Assembly: GCA_001858525.1 (NCBI GenBank)
Contig: LAPX01000005.1
Location: 1-64,000, forward strand
Direction: 5' to 3'
From: Vampirovibrio chlorellavorus
GTDB lineage: Bacteria; Cyanobacteriota; Vampirovibrionia; Vampirovibrionales; Vampirovibrionaceae
Length of the DNA: 64,000 nucleotides
A program made the translations under genes and the position numbers. Shown piece after piece: positions 1 to 8,285 of the stretch (position 1 is its first letter; each line of letters starts with the position of its first letter). A model generated the notes under the pieces. It saw only the letters and a program-made list of their open reading frames with translations, searched no databases and was not told where the DNA came from.

Positions 1-30
1 TAGTGCTCTGCCAAGGGTTTTATTAAAAAA

Positions 31-58
31 AGCGTCAGTGTTCACACTGGCGCTTTTT
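31..58. terminator. Bidirectional intrinsic terminator
   Basis: A 10-bp stem (31-40 with 45-54, one G-T pair) closes a 4-nt loop. It is followed by T5 on the plus strand and flanked by A6 at 25-30, which gives a T-run on the minus strand. It lies just past the stop of the minus-strand REC-HPt gene and probably ends that transcript, as well as a plus-strand transcript entering from outside the window. Confidence 0.75.
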
Positions 59-105
59 GTTTACCCTTTTTATAAAATCTGTTCCCGCACACCTCGGAAC
101 ACGGC

Positions 106-879
106 TCAGCTTTTGGAGAGTTGTTCTTCCAGATACGCTTGTAGTACGCTTATCTCCTCTTTTAAGATGGGTAAGAGAGCAATTAGTTCACTCATTTTGT
201 TGTTTCTTGTCAGCGTCTCTAAATAGACAACAGTCTTAAAGGGGCCTTCTGTAGTGAAGTTTGATAGAACGCCTTTTAGTTGATGGAGTTGATGTTTTAA
301 TTTGGTTCTTTTATTTTTGACCAGGGACTGTTCTATCTTGGATAGAAGATCTTGGGTCGTTTTGCTGTAAAGCGGGGTAATTTTTTTTAGGAGCGTGATA
401 TCTCCTTGTGATTGAGTCAGGATTTTCTTGAAATTCAACCATTTGAGTTCTGTGGTTTCTGGGGTATTAGTGCTGCTATTTATTTTCATCAAAATTTGTG
501 GCCGGGAGTCACACTCTGCAACGAGTGCCTGTATTTTCGACAATAAAGTTTCTATTTGGTAAGGCTTGCTGAGGTGTCCATTCATCCCTGACTGAATGAG
601 GAAATCCAGTTCTGTCGTGGTGTCTTCGGCGGTTACCCCAATAATGGGTAATAATTCTTTAGGGTGTGTTTGCCGAATGATTTTTGTAGCTTCTATGCCA
701 TCTAGTTCTGGCATATGGACATCCATTAAAATGCCAGCGTATTGCGTGGATTTTATTTTTTCCAGACATTCTTTCCCGTTACAGGCCCACTCGACCTGAT
801 ATCCACTTTGAGTCAGGATATACTCAGCGAGTCTAAAACTGATTTCATTGTCTTCGACTACCAGGATATTTATTTTCAT
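106..879 (-). CDS. Response regulator with REC and C-terminal HPt domain
   Basis: A 257-residue phosphorelay protein, probably cytoplasmic. Residues 3-120 form a receiver domain with acidic pocket E9/D10, phospho-acceptor D53 in LMDVHMPELDG and conserved K105 in LSKP. Residues about 145-257 resemble an HPt four-helix domain with candidate phospho-histidine H199 in HQLKG. REC followed by HPt is the usual tail of a hybrid histidine kinase, but no kinase module precedes it here, so it may serve as an orphan phosphotransfer hub. The frame stays open upstream to 987, but that extension lacks domain sequence and a ribosome site, so the ATG at 879 is preferred. The gene is more AT-rich than the uvrC region. 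Partner and output are unknown. Confidence 0.85.
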   Translation of the reverse strand: MKINILVVEDNEISFRLAEYILTQSGYQVEWACNGKECLEKIKSTQYAGILMDVHMPELDGIEATKIIRQTHPKELLPIIGVTAEDTTTELDFLIQSGMNGHLSKPYQIETLLSKIQALVAECDSRPQILMKINSSTNTPETTELKWLNFKKILTQSQGDITLLKKITPLYSKTTQDLLSKIEQSLVKNKRTKLKHQLHQLKGVLSNFTTEGPFKTVVYLETLTRNNKMSELIALLPILKEEISVLQAYLEEQLSKS

Positions 880-1233
880 TTGACTGCTTTTGTTGAGTCT
901 ATCATTCGGAAGGTCTTTCACAAGAGCGGTAAGATTTAGCCTTTTTATTATAGCCAGTCTGCATTGAATTAAATACGGTTTAACCATGAAGGAGGGTTGT
1001 CAGAATTTTGCTTAATTGTTGGCATTAGCCCAAAAGGCTGAGTTTCTTTTTTAATCCAAGTGATTATCTTATTTTCTGGCTATTCATTGGAATAGGGTAT
1101 AAGATAGTGTCTAACTCTATTATTTGCGAATGTTTTGGCTTCAATAATATCTGTTTATTTCACAAGCTTGAGTTTCCCCGGCTTGTTTTAAGTGTTTCTG
1201 CATCATTAGTATTCTCCAACGAGGTTTTGTTTG

Positions 1234-1929
1234 ATGGTTGATCAATCTGTCGTCACATCTAATGTGCAAGTCATGATTGTTGATGATGATGAAATTACCC
1301 GCATTGGTCTAAAACATGCTCTGGAGAAGATGCAGGTAATCTCCAAAGTGTATGAGGCATCGCACGCAAATGGTTTGCTCGCTCAACTATCTAGTACGCC
1401 TGTAGATTTGGTTTTACTTGATATCGCTATGCCTGGCATGAGTGGTATTGAAGCGACCCGCTTAATCAAGCAACAATATCCACAAACCAAAGTTCTGATA
1501 TTTACCTATCATGATTCTGAAGAGAAGGTTAGCGCTGCCTTAAGCGCCGGTGCTGATGCCTATTGTGTTAAGAATATTAGTGTTGATAAGCTGCGCTTGG
1601 CCATTGATTGTGTCTTGCAGGGGGCCGTTTGGCTGGATCCTGCTATTGCTCGAAGGGCGTTGGGCTTTTTTGGTCAATCGGACTCGGAAACGGCGCCAAC
1701 TACAACGCCCGCTTTGTCCAGCCGAGCTTCCAAGCGTCTTGATTTGACTGAGCGTGAGTTTGATGTGTTGCGGCTGATTACTCAGGGGAAAAGCAATAAA
1801 GAAATTGGTGTGGTGCTTGAAATTTCACCCTATACGGTAAAGACGCATATTCGTAATCTGACCCAAAAGCTGGGTGTGGAAGACCGTACCCAAGCCGCTG
1901 TGAAAGCTTTAACCGAAAGCCTGTTGTAA
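1234..1929 (+). CDS. NarL/FixJ-family response regulator (REC + LuxR-type HTH)
   Basis: A 231-residue two-component transcription regulator. The receiver domain (residues about 11-130) shows the acidic triad D17-D19, phospho-acceptor D63 in [11 protein letters not shown] and a lysine in CVKN. A linker of about 30 residues leads to a LuxR-type helix-turn-helix with the typical [20 protein letters not shown] signature and a recognition helix around TVKTHIRNL. Expected role: phosphorylation-dependent DNA binding. GAGG at 1221-1224 serves either the ATG at 1234 or a TTG at 1231. No sensor kinase lies beside it; the upstream REC-HPt gene faces the opposite way. Target genes cannot be inferred. Confidence 0.9.
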   Translation: MVDQSVVTSNVQVMIVDDDEITRIGLKHALEKMQVISKVYEASHANGLLAQLSSTPVDLVLLDIAMPGMSGIEATRLIKQQYPQTKVLIFTYHDSEEKVSAALSAGADAYCVKNISVDKLRLAIDCVLQGAVWLDPAIARRALGFFGQSDSETAPTTTPALSSRASKRLDLTEREFDVLRLITQGKSNKEIGVVLEISPYTVKTHIRNLTQKLGVEDRTQAAVKALTESLL

Positions 1930-1960
1930 CGCTCCACTCTGCTTCGATCTGTTCGGGGTG

Positions 1961-3802
1961 TTAGGAGTCCTGCAAGGCGTTGTAGATTGTTTGGGCCACG
2001 TTGAGATTAAAACCGGGCAGTTGGGCGATGTCCTCCACAGACGCGGCCTTTAGTTTGGCTACACTGCCAAAATGTTTCATCAGGGCTTCTTTTCGTTTGG
2101 GGCCGATTCCCTTCACGTCATCCAGAACGGAGTGGGTAGCCCGTTTTCCACGCAAGTTTCGGTGATAGGTAATGGCAAAGCGGTGGGCCTCATCCCGGAT
2201 TTGCTGCAATACAAATAATGCGCCGGAGGTTCTCGGTAATAGGATGGGGCGTGATTCGCCGGGCAGATAAATCTCCTCGAATTTTTTTGCTAAAGAGATC
2301 ATGGGCTGATCGTGAACGCCCAGTGTGCCCAAAGCCTCCAGGGCTGAGGAGAGTTGTCCCTTGCCGCCATCGATAATGACCAGATCGGGCGCCTCCCAGC
2401 CTTCCTCTTGCTCCACGGCTCGACGAAACCGTCGGGTAATGACCTCATGCATGCTGGCAAAGTCGTTGGGCTCCCCTTCGGCAATCTGGATTTTGAACCG
2501 CCGGTAGGCCTGGCGATCGGGCACCCCATGGGTAAAAACTACCATGGAGGCCACCGTTTGGGAGCCCTGGAAGTGGGAAATATCGTAACATTCCATGCGG
2601 GCCGGATACTCTGGCAGGCCCAGGGCGGTTTGTAGTTCCAACAATGCTCTGGCTGGGTCGTTGCGATGACTTTTTTCTTCCTGCCCTTGGGCCTGCTCCA
2701 GGGTTTCGGAGGCATTTTTGATGGCCAACTCGATTAATTCCCGTTTCAGACCCTTTTGGGGCTGGGTGATGGTGACCTTTTTACCCCGTTTTTCGCTCAG
2801 CCATGCCTGAAACAGACCCTCATCCTCAATGGAGGCGTGCAGGATAATCTCTTCAGGCAGATCTTCAGCCTCTTCATCCTGATAATACTGGGTCAGGAAA
2901 GCGTTATAGGCTTCCTCGGGGCTGCTTTGATTTGCCAGGGCGATATCGTGGGGGCGACTGCCGATAAGCTTGCCCCGGCGGATGTTGAGCACCACTATGG
3001 CGCATCGGCGGGCGTTGCTGGCCATCGCCACAATGTCTTGACTGACTTTGGTGTCCGGGTAGTAGATTTTTTGCTGGGCCACTACTTCTTGCACCGCCAG
3101 ATAGCGATCCCGCAACTTGGCAGCCAGCTCAAAGTTTAACGCCTCGCTGGCCCGCTGCATTTCCAGTTCCAGCCGTTCCATCAGGTCATCGGCCTTACCC
3201 TTCAGGAACAATTCCACTTGCTTCACCACTTCGGCGTACTCCTGGGTGGTTACTAACTCCTGGCAAGGCCCGGAGCAAGTGCCGATGGAGTAATTCATGC
3301 AAGGTCGGTTTTTAAATAGTGGTTTACGACGTTGCCTGAGGGGGAAATGCTTGCGGATGACCTGTAAAGTCTTGTACATGCTGCTGCTGTGGACGTAAGG
3401 GCCAAAAAACTTGCCGCGCCCACTGGGGTCCCGACTGACAAACAGGCGTGGATACGGTTCTGCGCTGAGCCCTATCCAGGGGAATTTTTTATCGTCCCGC
3501 AGCAAAATGTTGTACTTGGGACGATGTTGTTTGATGAGGTTGTACTCTAAAATGAGCGCCTCAATTTCCGTATCGGTCAAAATATAATCGAAACGGGCTA
3601 CTTGCTGCATGAGCACAGCGACCTTGGGGGCCAGACCAGCCGGGTTCTGGAAATAGCTTTTAACCCGATTCTTCAGGTTTTTGGCCTTGCCCACATAAAG
3701 CAGCGTCCCGTTGGACCCGAACATGCGATACACGCCGGGCTGATCCGGTAGCCGCCCCAAGGCGGTCTTAAAGTCGAAGGAGGGCGTGGGGGACTGTGAC
3801 AT
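1961..3802 (-). CDS. uvrC: UvrC, excinuclease ABC subunit C
   Basis: A 613-residue endonuclease subunit making both incisions in nucleotide excision repair with UvrA and UvrB. An N-terminal GIY-YIG domain (GVYRMFG...LLYVGKAKNLKNR, about residues 20-100) is followed by a UVR motif near residue 210, an RNase H-like UvrC domain (ECYDISHFQG, IIDGGKGQL) and a C-terminal helix-hairpin-helix (VKGIGPKRKEALMKHFGS). Length is normal. The ATG at 3802 is preferred over an in-frame GTG at 3814 because AGG precedes it at suitable distance. Promoter and 5' stem-loop lie just upstream. uvrA sits about 34 kb away; uvrB is not in the window. Confidence 0.97.
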   Translation of the reverse strand: MSQSPTPSFDFKTALGRLPDQPGVYRMFGSNGTLLYVGKAKNLKNRVKSYFQNPAGLAPKVAVLMQQVARFDYILTDTEIEALILEYNLIKQHRPKYNILLRDDKKFPWIGLSAEPYPRLFVSRDPSGRGKFFGPYVHSSSMYKTLQVIRKHFPLRQRRKPLFKNRPCMNYSIGTCSGPCQELVTTQEYAEVVKQVELFLKGKADDLMERLELEMQRASEALNFELAAKLRDRYLAVQEVVAQQKIYYPDTKVSQDIVAMASNARRCAIVVLNIRRGKLIGSRPHDIALANQSSPEEAYNAFLTQYYQDEEAEDLPEEIILHASIEDEGLFQAWLSEKRGKKVTITQPQKGLKRELIELAIKNASETLEQAQGQEEKSHRNDPARALLELQTALGLPEYPARMECYDISHFQGSQTVASMVVFTHGVPDRQAYRRFKIQIAEGEPNDFASMHEVITRRFRRAVEQEEGWEAPDLVIIDGGKGQLSSALEALGTLGVHDQPMISLAKKFEEIYLPGESRPILLPRTSGALFVLQQIRDEAHRFAITYHRNLRGKRATHSVLDDVKGIGPKRKEALMKHFGSVAKLKAASVEDIAQLPGFNLNVAQTIYNALQDS

Positions 3803-3834
3803 AAAGACCTGCACGGCAATGAGGGGTGTCTGTG

Positions 3835-3862
3835 CGCAAGACTCTCAATGCGGAGTCTTGCG
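3835..3862 (-). promoter_or_regulatory. 5'-terminal stem-loop of the uvrC mRNA
   Basis: A perfect 10-bp stem (3835-3844 with 3853-3862) closes an 8-nt loop. Extra pairing of GTGTC beyond a bulge is possible. The predicted transcription start from the adjacent promoter falls at about 3863, so the transcript would open with this hairpin, a layout known to protect mRNAs from 5'-end decay. Function here is inferred. Confidence 0.5.
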
Positions 3863-3869
3863 TGACACC

Positions 3870-3897
3870 AATATCTTTATTATCGCTCCTTTGTCAA
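3870..3897 (-). promoter_or_regulatory. Probable sigma-70 promoter of uvrC
   Basis: On the minus strand a perfect TTGACA (3892-3897) lies 16 nt before GATATT (3870-3875), about 70 nt upstream of the uvrC start codon. The -10 matches four of six consensus positions. No LexA-like palindrome was seen. Confidence 0.6.
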
Positions 3898-4217
3898 GCA
3901 ATGGCCACGGGCCCTGGAATGGCTGAAGCGTGCGTGATTCAGGAGGTTTTGAGTCCTTGGCACATCTTTTTACCCGATAGCTCGCCCTAAAATTCAGTCT
4001 CTGCACAGGGTGAACCTTGCTTAAGACTTGAACGAGCGTTGCCTAGTCTTGACTATTGATTAAACCCACATCGTTTCTTGCATGGACCTAAGAGACACCA
4101 GCCGTTTTAACCAACCCTGATTAGTAGAAGCCGTTACCCGTTGTCTGGCATCGCAGTTGTGCTGAGCAAGCGGGATCCTTCCCATTTGTCAGTTAATGGC
4201 GTTGCCAGGCTTGTTGC
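3898..4217. other. Intergenic region without recognised gene
   Basis: Between the uvrC promoter and the stop of the small hypothetical gene at 4218. I see no convincing ORF with a ribosome site, no tRNA-like fold and no strong hairpin. Confidence 0.5.
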
Positions 4218-4523
4218 TTATTCCAGAATACCGGCTTCGACCAGTTGGGCAAAGATTTCAGGATTCTTAAACTGGGCTTTGGCCTCCGGCAGGCTCATTT
4301 GGCTAATTTTGTCAACCAATCCAGCAATGGGGGATTGTCCACCGGGTGCTTGTTCTACTTCTGCCAGGCGAGCGAAATTGATTTCAACGGTATCGGCCAA
4401 CGGACCACTTTGGGCGGCCAGACCATGTTCTTCTTTAATACGCTCGGCTTCGCCACCTTTGTCTTTGAAGAGGCCTGCGTTGGCAAAACTGCTGAGTTTT
4501 GCTTGAAAACGATTAATATCCAT
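4218..4523 (-). CDS. Small hypothetical protein
   Basis: A 101-residue soluble, probably helical protein of no family I recognise. It starts MDINRFQAKLSSF and is rich in Ala, Glu and Lys, with no signal peptide or membrane segment. The start is well supported by AGGAG nine nt upstream of the ATG. It is a monocistronic minus-strand gene facing away from the cyclase gene. It belongs to a loose set of small soluble proteins of unknown role in this window (also 27286-27573 and 27829-27981). Real gene likely; function unknown. Confidence 0.7.
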   Translation of the reverse strand: MDINRFQAKLSSFANAGLFKDKGGEAERIKEEHGLAAQSGPLADTVEINFARLAEVEQAPGGQSPIAGLVDKISQMSLPEAKAQFKNPEIFAQLVEAGILE

Positions 4524-4951
4524 TCTCTATTTCTCCTTTGGGATACTCTCTCTGTATAGCTCTCAATAGAATGTTTTCTCTCTGTATGTGCATAAAACCC
4601 ATGAATCTGGTTTTGATGTCAGCATGTTCTTTATTTGTTTATATATATTTACAAAAATATTGCTTGCCTTGTGTACTGTCATTGTTCAGCTTGGCTTGGG
4701 CTGAAAGGCTACAATAACAGGGATGATCATAATGGCTGAGCCTGGTATTCGCAATTTGAGGGTCTAAATCTTTACGTTTGAACTCTGGGGGCTCAGCTTC
4801 TGGAATGCTGGCTTGGCGTTCTGGGCCATGTTTGTGGCTGTTTTTACTGTGTGAAGTAAAAACAGCATTTCTTAACAGGGAAAAAGGCTATGATAAAGGG
4901 AGTGCAGAGCCATTCGGACTGCTGAAATATTCAGGGTTTGCCAAGGTTTTA
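4524..4951. other. Divergent intergenic region, AT-rich
   Basis: Lies between the start of the minus-strand small gene and the chosen start of the cyclase gene. It is AT-rich around 4620-4670. A TACAAT at about 4712 could be a -10 element for the plus strand, but no good -35 stands at the right distance. The cyclase frame is open back to 4778 (TTG), so part of this region could be coding. Confidence 0.4.
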
Positions 4952-6952
4952 ATGGCAAGGCGAAAGTCGGATGATGGCTGTATGGGAGACAGGGAGTACG
5001 CCGGGGTGCCAGCCCATTGGTTTCGACAATGTTTGTTATGGATCTACAACCGGCTTTTACCGGCGTTACTCTGTGTGGCTGCTCTGCTGGGGTTGTGGTT
5101 TTGGGGGCAGCGACAGGAACAGTCCGTTTATGACCTGTGGTGTCGCTGGTCGGCACCGGCGGCCGCCCATAGCCCGGTGACTCTGGTTTTGATTGACGAT
5201 GATTCCATTGCGCGTCTGGCCAGCCGTTTTGGGTCGATGCCCTGGTCCCGGCAGACGTATTTAAAGATCTTTCAGCGGGTTCAGGCCCAATCGCCCGCCG
5301 TCATGGTGTTTGACGGGCATTTTGCCAACCTGTCCCAGCCCGGGGATGACAGCCTGTTTGAGGTATTGGGGCGCTTTCCCACCCTAGTTACCGGCCTGGC
5401 CCTGCCGGAGCGCTCTCGGGGGACGCATGCCCTCAACACCAGCCAACCGCTTTACTATCGACTGAATTTGGGGGTGGTGAGCATTCGGGAGGATGCGGAT
5501 GGGGTTATTCGGCGGGTGAAGCCCTTTGAAATGATGCAATCCCAGTCGAACGCGCCCGGTTTCCAGCAGCAGGGTGTTTTCCCGGCCTTGTCTACGGAAG
5601 CGGCCTATCAGTTTTGGATCCGACAACACCCCAAACAGCAGTGGACGCTTGAGATTAGCCCCTCGGATCAAGGGGCTCCCCAGTTGCGCTTTGGCTCGGA
5701 GAATCCTGATGTGACCCAACCCGGCCTGCCTTTGGCGGGTGATTTGTCGTTTCCGCTTCGTTGGTACCGTATTCTTAACCCGGATTCCGGGGAGTACGCC
5801 CGCAGTCATGCGGCCATTCCGGTGTGGCGATTGTTTGAGGCGGATGCCGCCCTGAAATCCTCCCTGACGGGACGGGTGGCCTTAATTGGTTCTTCTTCCA
5901 CAGTATTTCGGGACTTTCATCGAACCCCCATGGGCTACCGGCACTTGGGGCCTGATATCCATGCCACGGCCATCGATAATTTACTCACCGGGCAAGCCAT
6001 TCGTCGATTGAGTCCCTTGCTGAATGGGCTGGTGTTGCTGTTGTTGGTGCTCACCGTTTTTGGGCTGCGCTTGGGCATGAGCAGTTTGGGGAAAACGCTG
6101 CTCTACACCACGGGGGGGATGGTGCTTTACTGTTGGCTGGCCTTTTGGTTGTTTGCCCATCAGTCCTTGTGGCTGGATGTGGTGACGCCGGAGTTGTTTA
6201 TGATGGGGGCTTTCCTGACCGGCAGCACCTACCGCAGTTTGTTTAAGGAAAAACAGTTGGCAGCCATGGAAAAAAGTCTGACCCAGCTGGTGGATCCGGA
6301 AGTGTTGCGGGAGATTCGTCGGCAAGCCCACGTGTTAAAGCCCGGTGGGGAGAAGCTGGAAATTACCTCCATGTTTGTGGACATCCGCAACTTCACCACC
6401 CTGGCGGAGCGCTTGCCCCCTCATGAAGTGACGGCCCTGCTCAACCAGTTTTATGGGTTGGTGGTGGATATTGTGTTCAGTCATCAGGGCACCATCGACA
6501 AATTTATGGGGGATGGCATCCTGATTATTTTCGGGGCACCCTTGCCCAATGCCAATCATCGGGTGCTGGCCTTGCAGGCGGCCATAAAGGCCCTTCGGGA
6601 GACCGAGAGACTGGCCCGGCACTGGCAAGACAGTTTGGGCTTTGATACGGATATTGGCATTACCCTGAACAGCGGGACTGCCTTTGTGGGCTTTTTGGGG
6701 CCCTCGGACAAACTGGAATACACCGGGGTGGGCGACACGGTGAATATTTGTGTGCGCTTGCAGGAGCAGGCCAAGCAGCTGCAAACCCGCTTACTCATGA
6801 GCGAATCCACCGTGGCCATGGATGCGCAGGAACTGTCCGGCATTTTGGGGCCGGAGGCCTGCCTACCCTTGGGGGAAGTCTCCGTGCGGGGCCGGGAGGC
6901 CAGCATTCGGGTATTCACCGTGTCGCAGGCCCTTTACGGGCAAGCCCGATAG
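4952..6952 (+). CDS. CHASE2-domain class III adenylate/guanylate cyclase
   Basis: A roughly 666-residue membrane cyclase. A TM helix near residues 28-51 is followed by an extracytoplasmic CHASE2 sensor (about 60-360, with VTLVLIDDDSIARL and GRVALIGSSSTVFRD), three more TM helices (about 365-440) and a C-terminal class III catalytic domain (about 475-650). Metal-binding aspartates occur in FVDIRNFT and FMGDGILIIFG; the transition-state Asn and Arg are in GDTVNICVRLQ. The Lys of DKFMGDG favours ATP as substrate, so cAMP is the likely product. This architecture is common in cyanobacteria. AAGG five nt upstream supports the ATG at 4952, but 4982 or the TTG at 4778 are possible. The sensed signal is unknown. 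Confidence 0.88.
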   Translation: MARRKSDDGCMGDREYAGVPAHWFRQCLLWIYNRLLPALLCVAALLGLWFWGQRQEQSVYDLWCRWSAPAAAHSPVTLVLIDDDSIARLASRFGSMPWSRQTYLKIFQRVQAQSPAVMVFDGHFANLSQPGDDSLFEVLGRFPTLVTGLALPERSRGTHALNTSQPLYYRLNLGVVSIREDADGVIRRVKPFEMMQSQSNAPGFQQQGVFPALSTEAAYQFWIRQHPKQQWTLEISPSDQGAPQLRFGSENPDVTQPGLPLAGDLSFPLRWYRILNPDSGEYARSHAAIPVWRLFEADAALKSSLTGRVALIGSSSTVFRDFHRTPMGYRHLGPDIHATAIDNLLTGQAIRRLSPLLNGLVLLLLVLTVFGLRLGMSSLGKTLLYTTGGMVLYCWLAFWLFAHQSLWLDVVTPELFMMGAFLTGSTYRSLFKEKQLAAMEKSLTQLVDPEVLREIRRQAHVLKPGGEKLEITSMFVDIRNFTTLAERLPPHEVTALLNQFYGLVVDIVFSHQGTIDKFMGDGILIIFGAPLPNANHRVLALQAAIKALRETERLARHWQDSLGFDTDIGITLNSGTAFVGFLGPSDKLEYTGVGDTVNICVRLQEQAKQLQTRLLMSESTVAMDAQELSGILGPEACLPLGEVSVRGREASIRVFTVSQALYGQAR

Positions 6953-6967
6953 GGTTTTGGCTTTCTG

Positions 6968-7645
6968 CTAGGACTTTTTTCGATCGTAAACAGCGCTTTC
7001 CGCTCCGGCGGCTTTCAGTAGTTTGATGCCCTCTTGATTGTGCTGGCGCATGCACCAGTCCAGGGCGGTCATGCCATCTTTATCTCGCACGTTCAGATCC
7101 ACCTTGGCGGTGTTCAGCAACTGCTGGAGAATGGGCAGGCGGCCATAGCGAGCGGCCAGGATGAGTGGGGTGCGTTTATCTTGATTGGGTTTGTTGGTGT
7201 CCGTTTTTGAACTACCCAGTAAGTGCTTGACGATGAAGTCGTTGCCGTAGCGGACGGCCACCGCCAATGGCGGAAAGCCGTTGGCGTCGGGTTGGTTAAT
7301 CTCTTCCTTGGAAAGTTTGCCTAACAAGGAGACGACCCGAGCCGCGTTGCTTTTAAACACCGCCTGTCCCAGCGCCGACATGTCTTTTAAGGCAATACTG
7401 GTTTCGGTTTCCTTGGGTTGTTGAATCTCGGTTTGAGGGGCGGGCAGCTGGCCGGGCAGGGCGGCAATGGGGACTCTGCGGGGGCCGTTAACGGGAATGG
7501 GGACTCGAATGGGCTCTAGTTGTCCCGCAGTGACGTTCAAGCGGTGGGCAGCGGCGGGCCTTTGTGTTTTCTGGCCATGAGGGGTATTGGATGAATGATG
7601 CATCTTAGATGGCGAATGAATCGCGGTAGAAAGACTGAAAGTCAT
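6968..7645 (-). CDS. Ankyrin-repeat protein
   Basis: A 225-residue protein. The first 80 residues are Pro-, His- and Ser-rich and look disordered; residues about 100-215 hold three to four ankyrin repeats, seen as NGFPPLAVAVRYGN, DKRTPLILAARYGR and DGMTALDWCMRQHN at 33-36-residue spacing. Such repeats bind protein partners. No signal peptide or membrane segment is visible. AGGAAGGG about nine nt upstream supports the start. It converges on the cyclase gene with a 15-nt gap. Whether it acts inside the cell or is a secreted effector cannot be told. Confidence 0.85.
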   Translation of the reverse strand: MTFSLSTAIHSPSKMHHSSNTPHGQKTQRPAAAHRLNVTAGQLEPIRVPIPVNGPRRVPIAALPGQLPAPQTEIQQPKETETSIALKDMSALGQAVFKSNAARVVSLLGKLSKEEINQPDANGFPPLAVAVRYGNDFIVKHLLGSSKTDTNKPNQDKRTPLILAARYGRLPILQQLLNTAKVDLNVRDKDGMTALDWCMRQHNQEGIKLLKAAGAESAVYDRKKS

Positions 7646-7759
7646 AGTCTGAATCCCTTCCTGCTTATGTGTTTTTTTATAAATTACATGGCCACTTGAA
7701 AAAAGTCCCTGAATACAATGGGCGTCAAACGCCGGGTGTTGAAACCATTCACTCGGTTT

Positions 7760-7954
7760 TTACTTTATGACAAACTGGGCCATTTGATAAAGTAAAAAAT
7801 CTCGCCGCCAAAGTAATAGAAAGAGTGCCAACCAGAGAACAGCAAGGTACCCGTTAATGCTGAACAGGGCCCAAGCCCCTGCTTTTAGAGGAGGACAGGG
7901 ATCACTCATCAGGGTAGGATCAAGAACAAGGCAGCTTGAGTAATATTGGAGCAT
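7760..7954 (-). CDS. Possible small membrane protein
   Basis: Up to 64 residues with one hydrophobic segment (GYLAVLWLALFLLLWRR) and a short polar end. Neither the ATG at 7954 nor the in-frame ATG at 7909 has a clear ribosome site. The 7954 start lies almost back to back with the plus-strand gene starting at 7959. A shorter protein starting MSDPCPPLKAG is equally likely. No family recognised; treat as tentative. Confidence 0.35.
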   Translation of the reverse strand: MLQYYSSCLVLDPTLMSDPCPPLKAGAWALFSINGYLAVLWLALFLLLWRRDFLLYQMAQFVIK

Positions 7955-7958
7955 TGGC

Positions 7959-8285
7959 GTGGATCAAATCGTAGCGGACTCCATGCGGAGTACCTCAGAG
8001 AAGCTTCGGGCCATGGTGGTGACGCGGTACTTTAACCTGGAAGGTAACATGCACTTCCCGCGTTTGGGGAAGGAAGGACGCCGACTGTCCAACATGCTCA
8101 ACAGCGATCGCAAGTTTATCGCCATGACCAATGTGAAAATCATCAATCGCATGAATGGACTGCAAGACCCCAAGATTTATCCTTTTATTCAGGTGAATCT
8201 GGAATCGATCGAATTTATTCAGCCCTATGATGATCCGGATCAGGATGCGGACCCCAGTGAGTCCAGCCAGCCCAGAATCTCCTGA
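7959..8285 (+). CDS. Conserved-looking small hypothetical protein
   Basis: A 108-residue cytoplasmic protein with a compact, probably beta-rich core: a VTRYFNLEGNMHFP strand, RRLSNMLNSDRKFIAMTNV and FIQVNLESIEFIQPYDD, then an acidic disordered tail. The pattern of a short hydrophobic strand, R-L-S-x-x-L-N and F-I-x-x-T looks like a small domain, but I cannot name the family with confidence. It starts at GTG with GGAG eight nt upstream; an ATG at 7983 is an alternative. Its last 46 nt overlap the convergent hydrolase gene. Confidence 0.75.
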   Translation: MDQIVADSMRSTSEKLRAMVVTRYFNLEGNMHFPRLGKEGRRLSNMLNSDRKFIAMTNVKIINRMNGLQDPKIYPFIQVNLESIEFIQPYDDPDQDADPSESSQPRIS

